Shown in pieces: positions 1 to 5,091 of a DNA stretch of 39,440 bases (its first letter is position 1; every line of letters starts with the position of its first letter). The DNA lies in IMG/VR virus record IMGVR_UViG_3300034096_000737, positions 1 through 39,440 of that record; one strand, given 5' to 3'. Both the position numbers and the translations under genes were made by a program. Under the pieces are notes generated by a model, which was given only the letters and a program-made list of their open reading frames with translations, made no database searches and was not told where the DNA came from. This DNA is from a virus.

Positions 1-127
1 GATGGAGAGTCAGTGATTATTTTACGGGCGAACGCCGCCGTTCGTATTTCAAAAACGAAGTGGATGCTCGTGCCTTTGCAGCGGCGTTAAATGCGGAGTT
101 TGCCAGCGTGCCACCCAAAGAGATTTA
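1..127. repeat. Left copy of 127-bp terminal direct repeat
   Basis: These bases are identical to the last 127 bases of the window. An exact overlap of 127 is what a de Bruijn graph assembler leaves on a circular contig. The open frame entering here continues in phase from the one running off the right end, which supports a true circle rather than a packaged terminal repeat. Confidence 0.93.
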
Positions 128-335
128 TGCAGCGTGGGCTTTCGTTGATGAGTGGCTACGGCATTTCGGTGGAGGCTCGCTGCTAGAGTTAGGCAAAGCG
201 AGAATCTTGGAGCTTCAGCAAAGCCGTCCATCAAGTAGCAAGCAAACCAAAAGATTTATGCAGATGCTTGCTGCTGGTTTTGACATCAAAACCAAAGCCA
301 TTGGTGCTTCAAATCTAATAAGCAAGAACCACTAA
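1..335 (+). CDS. Small AP2-like DNA-binding protein, 3' part (gene spans the circle junction)
   Basis: This is the downstream part of a gene whose ATG lies at 39220. Joined across the junction it encodes about 142 residues. The part near the junction, RWRVSDYFTGERRRSYFKN followed by a DARAFAAALNAEF helix, has the three-strand-plus-helix look of AP2-like domains found at the N-terminus of tyrosine integrases. No catalytic domain follows, so it may be a stand-alone DNA-binding or excision-type accessory protein; that role is inference. The stop lies just before a block of CATAACT-type words that precedes the SSB-like gene. The start overlaps the previous gene by ATGA, so it is the tail of the replication operon. 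Confidence 0.7.
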   Translation, partial: WRVSDYFTGERRRSYFKNEVDARAFAAALNAEFASVPPKEIYAAWAFVDEWLRHFGGGSLLELGKARILELQQSRPSSSKQTKRFMQMLAAGFDIKTKAIGASNLISKNH

Positions 336-363
336 CCAATAACTCATAACTAATAACACACCC
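328..363 (+). repeat. ACTAATAACTCATAAC-type reiterated block before a start codon
   Basis: Degenerate copies of a seven- to eight-base word (CTAACCA, ATAACTC, ATAACTA, ATAACAC) fill the gap between a stop codon and the next ATG. No purine-rich ribosome binding site is visible. Similar blocks precede several other starts in this genome. Confidence 0.75.
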
Positions 364-780
364 ATGCCTAACAAACTAAACGCCTACCTCGACCCGCTGA
401 AACTTCAGGGCGCGGTTTTGATGACCCTGAAAGACAAGACCGGCGCACCGACCGAGTGCCTGGTGATCCCGTTGAAAAACTCGCGGATTCGCCGGGCGGA
501 ACGATCTGGCAAGCTCGGGTTGTCCATCGACCTGGTGCCGAATCGGGATGGCAAAGACGAGTTTGGCAACACGCACTGGATCAAGGAAAGCACCACGAAG
601 GCGGAACGCGAAAGCGCCACGCCGCCGAATCTGCCGTTTCTTGGCAATGCCCGCGAGTATGACGCTGCCACAGGCGGCCAGCGCACGGCGCGGCCTGCCG
701 GTGGTGTGCTGGTGACGGGCGTTGGCGGCGATTCAGCGCCGATGGCGGAGGGGATGGAAGACGATGAGATACCGTTTTGA
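364..780 (+). CDS. ssb: Single-stranded DNA-binding-like protein
   Basis: A 138-residue protein. Its last residues, DDEIPF after an acidic stretch, match the conserved C-terminal tip by which bacterial SSB proteins recruit partners. The N-terminal 90 residues are rich in beta-forming segments, with basic positions at KNSRIRRAERSGK, suitable for an OB fold. I cannot confirm the fold by eye, so the call rests on the tip and on the context at the end of the replication operon. The stop codon directly abuts the outermost attC box at 781. The first 11 bases of the gene, ATGCCTAACAA, are also found at the attI core (4017-4027), which is odd. Confidence 0.6.
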   Translation: MPNKLNAYLDPLKLQGAVLMTLKDKTGAPTECLVIPLKNSRIRRAERSGKLGLSIDLVPNRDGKDEFGNTHWIKESTTKAERESATPPNLPFLGNAREYDAATGGQRTARPAGGVLVTGVGGDSAPMAEGMEDDEIPF

Positions 781-873
781 CCGCAACACTCTCCCATGAG
801 GAGGGCGTAAAGGAGAAACTATGACACCTACGACATCACCGCCCTCCGAATTGGGAGCAGCACATGGTTCAGC
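781..873 (-). other. attC recombination site (attC5, distal end of array 1)
   Basis: Read on the minus strand the site begins GCTGAAC (867-873) and ends GTTGCGG (781-787). Two stems fold it. CTCCCA 791-796 pairs with TGGGAG 852-857, and GGAGGGCG 800-807 pairs with CGCCCTCC 840-847. The internal loop is 3 against 4 bases, so the extra base is on the arm next to the first box, as in family attC sites. Nine bases separate stem and box on that side, as in the other attC sites of this array. The start codon of the HAD gene (821) lies in the apical loop. Confidence 0.75.
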
Positions 874-1345
874 CTGGAAGGTGATCTTTTTGGACATTGA
901 CGGCGTTCTCTCATCATTCGGCCTTCGTGGACTTTGCGGAACGAGGCTCGACCTATTCGCCGACATCGTGAAGCAGACGGGCGCGGAGGTGGTGCTATCA
1001 TCAACATGGAGATATCCACACTGCCGTGATCAACGCATGAGGCTGCAACAGGAACTTGGAAAGCGAGATGTGGAGTTCTTCGGCATGACTCCGATTGTTG
1101 GGACGAATCGCGGTCAAGAAATTAAGCAATGGCTCAGCTCAGCCAGTCGCCGCCATCAGATCAACTTCGTGATTCTCGATGACGATCCGAACAATGAAAT
1201 GGGCGAGCTAAAACCAAATCTTGTCAAATGTGACGGATACTCAGGACTCACGCCCGACATCGCCGCAGAGGTGGTGCGTCGGCTGAACGCTCAATCTCTG
1301 CCAACCCTGGGGCACGACCAGGGCAACACGACAAAGGCCCAATAA
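821..1345 (+). CDS. HAD-superfamily phosphatase-like protein (HAD_SAK type)
   Basis: A 174-residue protein with the HAD signatures in order. FLDIDGVL at about residues 24-31 has the nucleophile and acid-base aspartates, VVLSSTWR at about 58-65 holds the motif II serine, and VILDDDPNN near 126 holds the acidic motif IV residues. The arrangement with SSTWR and RGQEIKQWL resembles the small HAD domains linked to nucleic-acid repair proteins, which remove 3' or 5' phosphates. Substrate is not determinable. The gene is the content of the outermost cassette. It starts inside attC5, is preceded by AAAGGAGAAACT as a good ribosome binding site, and ends inside attC4. Its third codon positions look less GC-rich than those of the phage structural genes, which fits acquisition. 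Confidence 0.75.
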   Translation: MTPTTSPPSELGAAHGSAWKVIFLDIDGVLSSFGLRGLCGTRLDLFADIVKQTGAEVVLSSTWRYPHCRDQRMRLQQELGKRDVEFFGMTPIVGTNRGQEIKQWLSSASRRHQINFVILDDDPNNEMGELKPNLVKCDGYSGLTPDIAAEVVRRLNAQSLPTLGHDQGNTTKAQ

Positions 1346-1417
1346 CATGACCGAAGCAAGCACACTAACAATGACCCAAGACCAGCCCCAGAGGTTGGCA
1401 GCAGAGCCGGGTTGTCC
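1282..1417 (-). other. attC recombination site (attC4)
   Basis: On the minus strand it runs from GGACAAC (1411-1417) to GTTCAGC (1282-1288). CTGCCAACC 1298-1306 pairs with GGTTGGCAG 1393-1401, and CTGGGGC 1307-1313 pairs with GCCCCAG 1385-1391. A single unpaired A at 1392 lies on the first-box arm, like an extrahelical base. Sixteen pairs with one bulge plus terminal AAC/GTT boxes make this one of the best sites. Nine bases separate stem and box. The stop of the HAD gene and the ATG at 1347 lie in its loop. Confidence 0.85.
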
Positions 1418-1769
1418 TCCCGAATGGCTGGAAGAGATAGTCGAAACTATCGGCATTACCGATGGCGTCGATCTCGTTGAATGGCACCTAGACCAGACGG
1501 GCGACTACATCGTCAAAATCGAATACGGCGAGGAAGAAATGAGCTTCCGCGCGGGCACAGATGGCGAGAGCCACGGCCAAGACTACGATGGCACAATCAT
1601 CGACATGACCACGACGGATCAAGTGCAGTGGTGGTGCGCTGGTGAACTCTACACGCGGCTCCAAAGGGCCAAGCGCAAGATCGAGGACTTGGAGGCGAAC
1701 GTCCCTGCTCTGGCAGCAAGCCTGGCGGAAAACTCAAACCAAGCGACTGATACCCAAGATGAAAACTGA
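1347..1769 (+). CDS. Hypothetical acidic cassette protein
   Basis: A 140-residue acidic protein with no family I recognise. Residues 20-75 look like a compact alpha/beta domain (PPEWLEEIVETIG, then VEWHLDQTGDYIVKIEYGEEE). The C-terminal third is helical (LYTRLQRAKRKIEDLEANVPALAASL), probably a short coiled coil. The first 23 or so residues are encoded by attC4. The start is one base after the HAD stop, so translation is probably coupled. The gene is the only ORF of its cassette (about 1288-1699) and ends inside the next candidate attC. Confidence 0.7.
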   Translation: MTEASTLTMTQDQPQRLAAEPGCPPEWLEEIVETIGITDGVDLVEWHLDQTGDYIVKIEYGEEEMSFRAGTDGESHGQDYDGTIIDMTTTDQVQWWCAGELYTRLQRAKRKIEDLEANVPALAASLAENSNQATDTQDEN

Positions 1770-1820
1770 CCCGATACTCCAAGAAGCTGGCGAAGCTTGC
1801 CAGCAGCAGGCTTGTTCGGC
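1694..1820 (-). other. Candidate attC site (attC3, weak fold)
   Basis: The right part is clearly related to the other sites: CCAGCAGCAGGCTTGTTCGGC-like sequence ending at 1820 matches the GGCAGCAGCGTCTTGTTAGGC-like end of attC2 apart from a few bases. The left box would be GGCGAAC 1694-1700 (GTTCGCC on the minus strand). Pairing is CTGGC 1710-1714 with GCCAG 1799-1803 and AAGC 1718-1721 with GCTT 1795-1798, with a bulge on the less usual side. A local hairpin at 1786-1804 competes. It holds the stop at 1769 and the start at 1759, as the other sites do. Confidence 0.45.
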
Positions 1821-2070
1821 TTCTGCTCGCCGTCATGCCGACAATGTGTGGTGCATTGTGTATGCGGAACATAGTGCGCGATACCAGCATGAGGTAAAAT
1901 GCACAGGCGCGGCGTGCGACTACTTCGAGGCCAAGCGCAAAGTCGTGGATGCACAAGCTTTAGCCGACCCAAGAGTGATCGACGCAAACCGGCTGGCCTA
2001 TGGTGAGCCGAACGGCATGGATGAGAGGGCGCGAAGCTCGACATCCTCAACCACTCACAGCACACTATGA
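1759..2070 (+). CDS. Hypothetical cassette protein
   Basis: A 103-residue protein of unknown function. It overlaps the end of the preceding gene by 11 bases and the next gene by ATGA, so it sits in a tightly coupled set. I chose the ATG at 1759 because it lies in the loop of the candidate attC, as starts in the neighbouring cassettes do. The centre (VWCIVYAEHSARYQHEVKC, then CDYFEAKRKVVDAQALAD) suggests beta strands and a helix with three cysteines. The N-terminal 20 residues (QEAGEACQQQACSAS) are attC-encoded. Confidence 0.6.
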   Translation: MKTDPILQEAGEACQQQACSASARRHADNVWCIVYAEHSARYQHEVKCTGAACDYFEAKRKVVDAQALADPRVIDANRLAYGEPNGMDERARSSTSSTTHSTL

Positions 2071-2399
2071 GCGATCTTCCTCCATCCAATTGTTCTGCCT
2101 GCCCTCAGTGCCGAGGGTTTAAGATCATTCTGAACTTCCACGGGCAGAGCTTGGGGCAATGCGATATGTGTGAAGGTGCTGGCATCATGCCTGAGTGCGT
2201 TAACAGGTGGCACGCCTATGGCCAAAGGCTCAAGGCTGAGCGCATCTATCGACGAATGACACTTCGAGCGGCAGCTAGGCATCTTGGCATAGACGCCTCC
2301 AATCTGTCGAAGATGGAACGCGGAATCATCGCGCCTCGTGGTCTTTGGCAGAACGCTTCAAGTCTGGCGACGGCGGGCGCTGGACTACCGAAACCATAA
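2067..2399 (+). CDS. Zinc-ribbon plus helix-turn-helix protein
   Basis: A 110-residue protein. Residues 9-36 contain CPQCRG and CDMCEGAG, a DnaJ-like pair of CxxC knuckles. Residues 48-85 read GQRLKAERIYRRMTLRAAA and then HLGIDASNLSKMERG, the pattern of a Cro/C1-type helix-turn-helix. The combination suggests a small DNA-binding regulator. The tail after residue 88 (APRGLWQNASS) does not continue the HTH domain, so the end may have been altered by a frameshift or a junction. It starts with an ATGA overlap with the gene before it. Confidence 0.7.
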   Translation: MSDLPPSNCSACPQCRGFKIILNFHGQSLGQCDMCEGAGIMPECVNRWHAYGQRLKAERIYRRMTLRAAARHLGIDASNLSKMERGIIAPRGLWQNASSLATAGAGLPKP

Positions 2400-2402
2400 A
2401 CA

Positions 2403-2422
2403 GGCAACGGCCCGCCGTTGCC
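2403..2422. terminator. Eight-base-pair hairpin without a T-tract
   Basis: GGCAACGG and CCGTTGCC form a perfect stem around a CCCG loop just after the zinc-ribbon gene. No run of T follows on either strand, so it may be only a weak terminator or a processing hairpin. Confidence 0.35.
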
Positions 2423-2463
2423 AGCACTGCCGGGTTCTCCGGCGAACTACCCAAACCAACACC

Positions 2464-2766
2464 ATGAGAAAAATCATACCAGAAGACAGACTCGATAGAA
2501 TCCTCAAGTCCACAGACCTGCGGAAACTGATCGAGCAAACCGAAACAACAACAGCCCGTGGAAATGTGATCTGTCCATGGTGTCACGATACCCAATCTTT
2601 CCGCATCTCCGAGAAGCATCAAAGCTATCATTGCTTTTGCTGTGGACGTGGCGGTAACGCGATCCGTTGGATGATGGAACGCAAGGGGATGGGATTCCGC
2701 GAGGCCGCTAAGAAACTGGAGGAGAACAACCAGCTCTGCCAGAAGCGGGGCGAAACCAAACTTTGA
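2464..2766 (+). CDS. CHC2-like zinc-finger protein (DnaG N-terminal domain type)
   Basis: A 100-residue protein made almost only of the zinc-binding domain of bacterial primases. VICPWCHDTQSFRIS at about 33-47 and YHCFCCGRGGNAIRWMM at about 53-69 provide CxxC and CxxC ligands and the glycine-rich turn. The following helix FREAAKKLEE matches the family's usual continuation. There is no catalytic TOPRIM part, so it is not a full primase; it could be a DNA-binding regulator or a remnant. The ATG at 2464 was chosen because upstream residues in this frame do not look like protein. The last 14 or so residues are encoded by attC2, and the gene shares a cassette with the two genes before it. Confidence 0.75.
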   Translation: MRKIIPEDRLDRILKSTDLRKLIEQTETTTARGNVICPWCHDTQSFRISEKHQSYHCFCCGRGGNAIRWMMERKGMGFREAAKKLEENNQLCQKRGETKL

Positions 2767-2818
2767 AATCATGACCGACATCACCGCCCCGATTCTTGGC
2801 AGCAGCGTCTTGTTAGGC
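2724..2818 (-). other. attC recombination site (attC2)
   Basis: On the minus strand it begins GCCTAACAAG (2809-2818), the commonest start of attC sites. CTGCCA 2736-2741 pairs with TGGCAG 2797-2802, GAA with TTC, and CGGGGCG 2746-2752 with CGCCCCG 2785-2791. The middle segment is 4 bases on one side and 5 on the other, giving one extrahelical base on the first-box arm. Nine bases lie between stem and box. The other end carries AAC at 2728-2730 (GTTGTTC on the minus strand), a degenerate second box. Confidence 0.85.
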
Positions 2819-3484
2819 CCCGTTGGTCTAGCGCATGGCATAAGGCCGTATTACCAAGACGCAGCCGTTACCATATATCATGGAGACAATCGCGTCATCA
2901 TGCCGCAACTCGCTCCGTTCGATCTCCTACTGACTGACCCGCCGTATGGGATCGGGGCGGACAATCGAAAGCGCATTCTGTCGCGGAGGAAGTTGGCTGC
3001 CGCCAAAGACTACGGAGAACAAAACTGGGATGCCGATGTGGTCGATGAATGGGTGATGTTCCTCGCTCGAAGACTTGGAAGAAAGCAGATCATCTTCGGG
3101 GGAAACTATTACGACCTGCCTCCGACGAAATGCTGGCTGGTATGGGACAAGCTAAACGGGGAGAATGACTTTGCTGACTGCGAGCTTGCATGGACGAACC
3201 TGGAGCGAGCTGTAAGGCGAAAGACTCATTTATGGAATGGGATGCTACGCAAAGGCGGAGAGGATCGTGACCACCCAACGCAAAAGCCGCTGGAGGTAAT
3301 CTCATGGGCGCTCCAGCTCGCTGGAGACGTGACGACAGTGCTCGACCCGTGGGCAGGCTCAGGAACAACCGGACGTGCCTGCAAAGACCTCGGCAAGCTG
3401 TGCGTGCTTATCGAGCGAGAGGAACGCTACTGCGAGGTAGCAGCCCAACGCATGGAACAAGAAGTGCTCCCGCTAGGGGCCTAA
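2771..3484 (+). CDS. DNA adenine/cytosine-N4 methyltransferase (beta class)
   Basis: A 237-residue SAM-dependent DNA methyltransferase. The catalytic motif LLLTDPPYGIG is at about residues 54-64. The cofactor motif VLDPWAGSGTTGRA comes later, at about 189-202, giving the beta order. HPTQKPLEV at about 170 is the conserved segment before it. FGGNYYDLPPTKCWLVWDK is typical of phage orphan methylases. No restriction endonuclease is next to it, so protection of phage DNA against host restriction is the likely role (inference). The ATG lies in the loop of attC2, and the TAA is the TAA of the GCCTAAC box of attC1. The whole gene is therefore bounded by recombination sites. Confidence 0.88.
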   Translation: MTDITAPILGSSVLLGPVGLAHGIRPYYQDAAVTIYHGDNRVIMPQLAPFDLLLTDPPYGIGADNRKRILSRRKLAAAKDYGEQNWDADVVDEWVMFLARRLGRKQIIFGGNYYDLPPTKCWLVWDKLNGENDFADCELAWTNLERAVRRKTHLWNGMLRKGGEDRDHPTQKPLEVISWALQLAGDVTTVLDPWAGSGTTGRACKDLGKLCVLIEREERYCEVAAQRMEQEVLPLGA

Positions 3485-3610
3485 CGCCAGCGGTGAGCCG
3501 CGCCCCCTCGAATGACTATGAACACCACGACTGAAACCCTGACCCTCGAAAGCCCTGCGCAGGCCGCCAGCGTGACCAGCGGGGGTGTTGGCTCTAGCGC
3601 CTTGTTGGGC
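3479..3610 (-). other. attC recombination site (attC1, proximal to attI)
   Basis: On the minus strand it begins GCCCAACAAG and ends GCTGGCGTTAGGC, both textbook attC ends. GAGCC 3495-3499 pairs with GGCTC 3590-3594 and CCCCC 3503-3507 with GGGGG 3581-3585. Three bases face four, so the extra base is again on the first-box arm. Nine bases separate stem and box (3595-3603). The long loop holds the ATG of the Dam-type gene at 3512. The stop of the previous methylase is inside the box at 3482-3484. Confidence 0.85.
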
Positions 3611-4042
3611 TCCGTTCATTTTTCGAGCGCGTCCGATGAATGGCCAACGCCTCGCGCCTACTTTGAAACGGTGGAACGTGAGTTCGGCCCCTTCGACCTC
3701 GACCCGTGCGCAACGCCTGCCAGCGCCAAGGCTCCCAAATACTTCACGAAAGCAGACGACGGCCTCGCCCAAGAATGGCGCGGGCGCGTGTGGATGAATC
3801 CGCCCTACGGTCGCACCATCGGCGCGTGGATGCGGAAAGCCTACGAAGCCGCGCAAGCCGGGGCTGTGGTGGTGTGCCTAGTGCCAGCCCGCACGGACAC
3901 CGCATGGTGGCACGACTACGCAGCCAAAGGCACCGTCCGCTTCCTGCGCGGGCGGTTGAAGTTCGGAGACGCCAAGAACTCCGCGCCCTTCCCCTCGGCT
4001 CTCGTCGTCTTTGGTATGCCTAACAAGAATTATCCAGACTGA
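3512..4042 (+). CDS. Phage Dam-type DNA N6-adenine methyltransferase
   Basis: A 176-residue protein of the phage N6-adenine methylase family. DEWPTPRAYFETVEREFG followed by FDLDPCATP near residues 48-74 is the family hallmark. VWMNPPYGRTIGAW at about 93-106 carries the NPPY catalytic motif. VVCLVPARTDTAWWHDY and the RFLRGRLKFGD strand follow as expected. It likely modifies phage DNA to evade restriction. The first 33 residues are encoded by attC1 and are not part of the family. The last six, NKNYPD, and the stop are encoded by attI1. Its cassette (about 3485-4023) is the one next to attI, so by integron logic the most recent insertion. Confidence 0.9.
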   Translation: MTMNTTTETLTLESPAQAASVTSGGVGSSALLGSVHFSSASDEWPTPRAYFETVEREFGPFDLDPCATPASAKAPKYFTKADDGLAQEWRGRVWMNPPYGRTIGAWMRKAYEAAQAGAVVVCLVPARTDTAWWHDYAAKGTVRFLRGRLKFGDAKNSAPFPSALVVFGMPNKNYPD

Positions 4043-4078
4043 CTTTTCCGCTCAACACCTGCAAAACCGGAAATATTC
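4018..4078 (-). other. attI recombination site (attI1) beside the integron integrase
   Basis: On the minus strand it reads towards the cassettes and ends TTCTTGTTAGGCAT, the GTTAGGC core expected at an attI/cassette joint. The core is at 4018-4024, so the crossover would fall between 4023 and 4024. A second copy of about 57 bases lies at 31365-31420 in the opposite orientation, with about 48 aligned matches including TTTCCGGTTTTGC and GTCTGGATA. The conservation of this otherwise non-coding stretch in both places identifies it as the integrase's primary site. It lies 8 bases upstream of the integrase ATG. Confidence 0.85.
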
Positions 4079-4086
4079 TAAAACTT

Positions 4087-5091
4087 ATGAACCTGCGTGA
4101 TACACTGGAACAAGTTCGGCTGACGTGCCGCATGCGGCGGTTGTCGAGGCACACGGAAGAGTCTTATGCTGGGTGGATCGTGCGGTTTGCCAGGCATGTA
4201 GCCAGCAGGGCGGAAGAGTCACGGGAGGAGCGGGTGCGGAGTTTTCTGGAGCAGATGGCCCCGTGTTGCTCGGCATCGACGCAAAACCAGGCTTTGAATG
4301 CCATCGTGTTCTTTTACCGCGATGTGCTGCGGCAGCCGCTGGGTGATCTGGGGAAGTGGGCGCGGGCGAAACGGCCGGCACGGCTGCCGTCGTGGCTGAG
4401 TCCTGACGAGATGCGGCGTTTGTTCGATGCGATGACACCGGGGCCGCGACTGATGGCGCAGGTGGCGTATGGCAGCGGCGTGAGACTGGCGGAACTGCTG
4501 GCGCTGCGGGTGAAGGACATCGACCTCGATGCGTGCCTCATCACGGTGCGCGGCGGCAAGGGTGACAAAGACCGTGTGACATGCCTGCCTCGCTCGCTGG
4601 TGTTCACGTTGCGGGCGCATTTGGAGCGCATTCGGTTGCTTTACGATGCCGACCGCCAGGCGGGGGCGATGCCGGTGTATCTGCCGGACCAACTGGAGCG
4701 CAAATATCCAAACGCAGGCCGTGAGTGGCCGTGGTTTTGGCTGTGGCCTGCGGCGAATGAAAGCACCGATCCACGCAGCGGCATCGTGCGCAGGCATCAC
4801 ATCCATGAGGACACGCTGGGCAAGGCGCTGAAGAATGCCCGCCGTCGCTGCGGACTGAGCAAACGAGTCACGGCGCACACGCTGCGTCATAGCTTTGCCA
4901 CGAACTTGCTGGCGAACGGCGCGAGTATTACTCAGGTGCAGGAATTGCTCGGGCACAGCAGCGTGGAAACGACGCAAATTTACACGCACTGCATTCCGCA
5001 GTTTGCCCGCAGCATCACGAGTCCGATGGACACGCTGCCGCAACCTGAGAATGTCGTGCCGTTTGAAGCGCAAGCAAGGAGGGCGGCATGA
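4087..5091 (+). CDS. intI: Integron-type tyrosine recombinase (IntI)
   Basis: A 334-residue integrase, close to the usual IntI length. The catalytic set reads R133 (in GSGVRLAELLALR), K158 (in RGGKGDKDR), H264 and R267 (in HTLRHSFATNLL), H290 (in LLGHSS) and Y299 (in TTQIYTH). The IntI-only insert lies at about 200-245: KYPNAGREWPWFWLWPA followed by DPRSGIVRRHHIHE. It separates IntI from XerC/D and phage integrases, and in the family it binds the extrahelical bases of folded attC sites. IntI inserts and excises cassettes at attI and attC. The gene is transcribed away from attI1, the canonical geometry. It ends by ATGA overlap with the small terminase gene, so it is expressed with the packaging operon. 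No LexA box is obvious upstream. Confidence 0.95.
   Translation: MNLRDTLEQVRLTCRMRRLSRHTEESYAGWIVRFARHVASRAEESREERVRSFLEQMAPCCSASTQNQALNAIVFFYRDVLRQPLGDLGKWARAKRPARLPSWLSPDEMRRLFDAMTPGPRLMAQVAYGSGVRLAELLALRVKDIDLDACLITVRGGKGDKDRVTCLPRSLVFTLRAHLERIRLLYDADRQAGAMPVYLPDQLERKYPNAGREWPWFWLWPAANESTDPRSGIVRRHHIHEDTLGKALKNARRRCGLSKRVTAHTLRHSFATNLLANGASITQVQELLGHSSVETTQIYTHCIPQFARSITSPMDTLPQPENVVPFEAQARRAA

Noticed and set aside
1-127. Terminal repeat as a physical packaging end
   Set aside because: A length of exactly 127 and a gene running in phase across it fit an assembly overlap of a circle better.
2067-2399. The zinc-ribbon/HTH protein as the phage lysogeny repressor
   Set aside because: It has an HTH, but no dimerisation or cleavage domain and no divergent operator region, and it lies within a cassette; this gives no ground for the call.
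2403-2422. Hairpin GGCAACGG-CCCG-CCGTTGCC as a minimal attC
   Set aside because: It is too short and lacks separate box and stem segments and an extra base. It lies inside the predicted third cassette.
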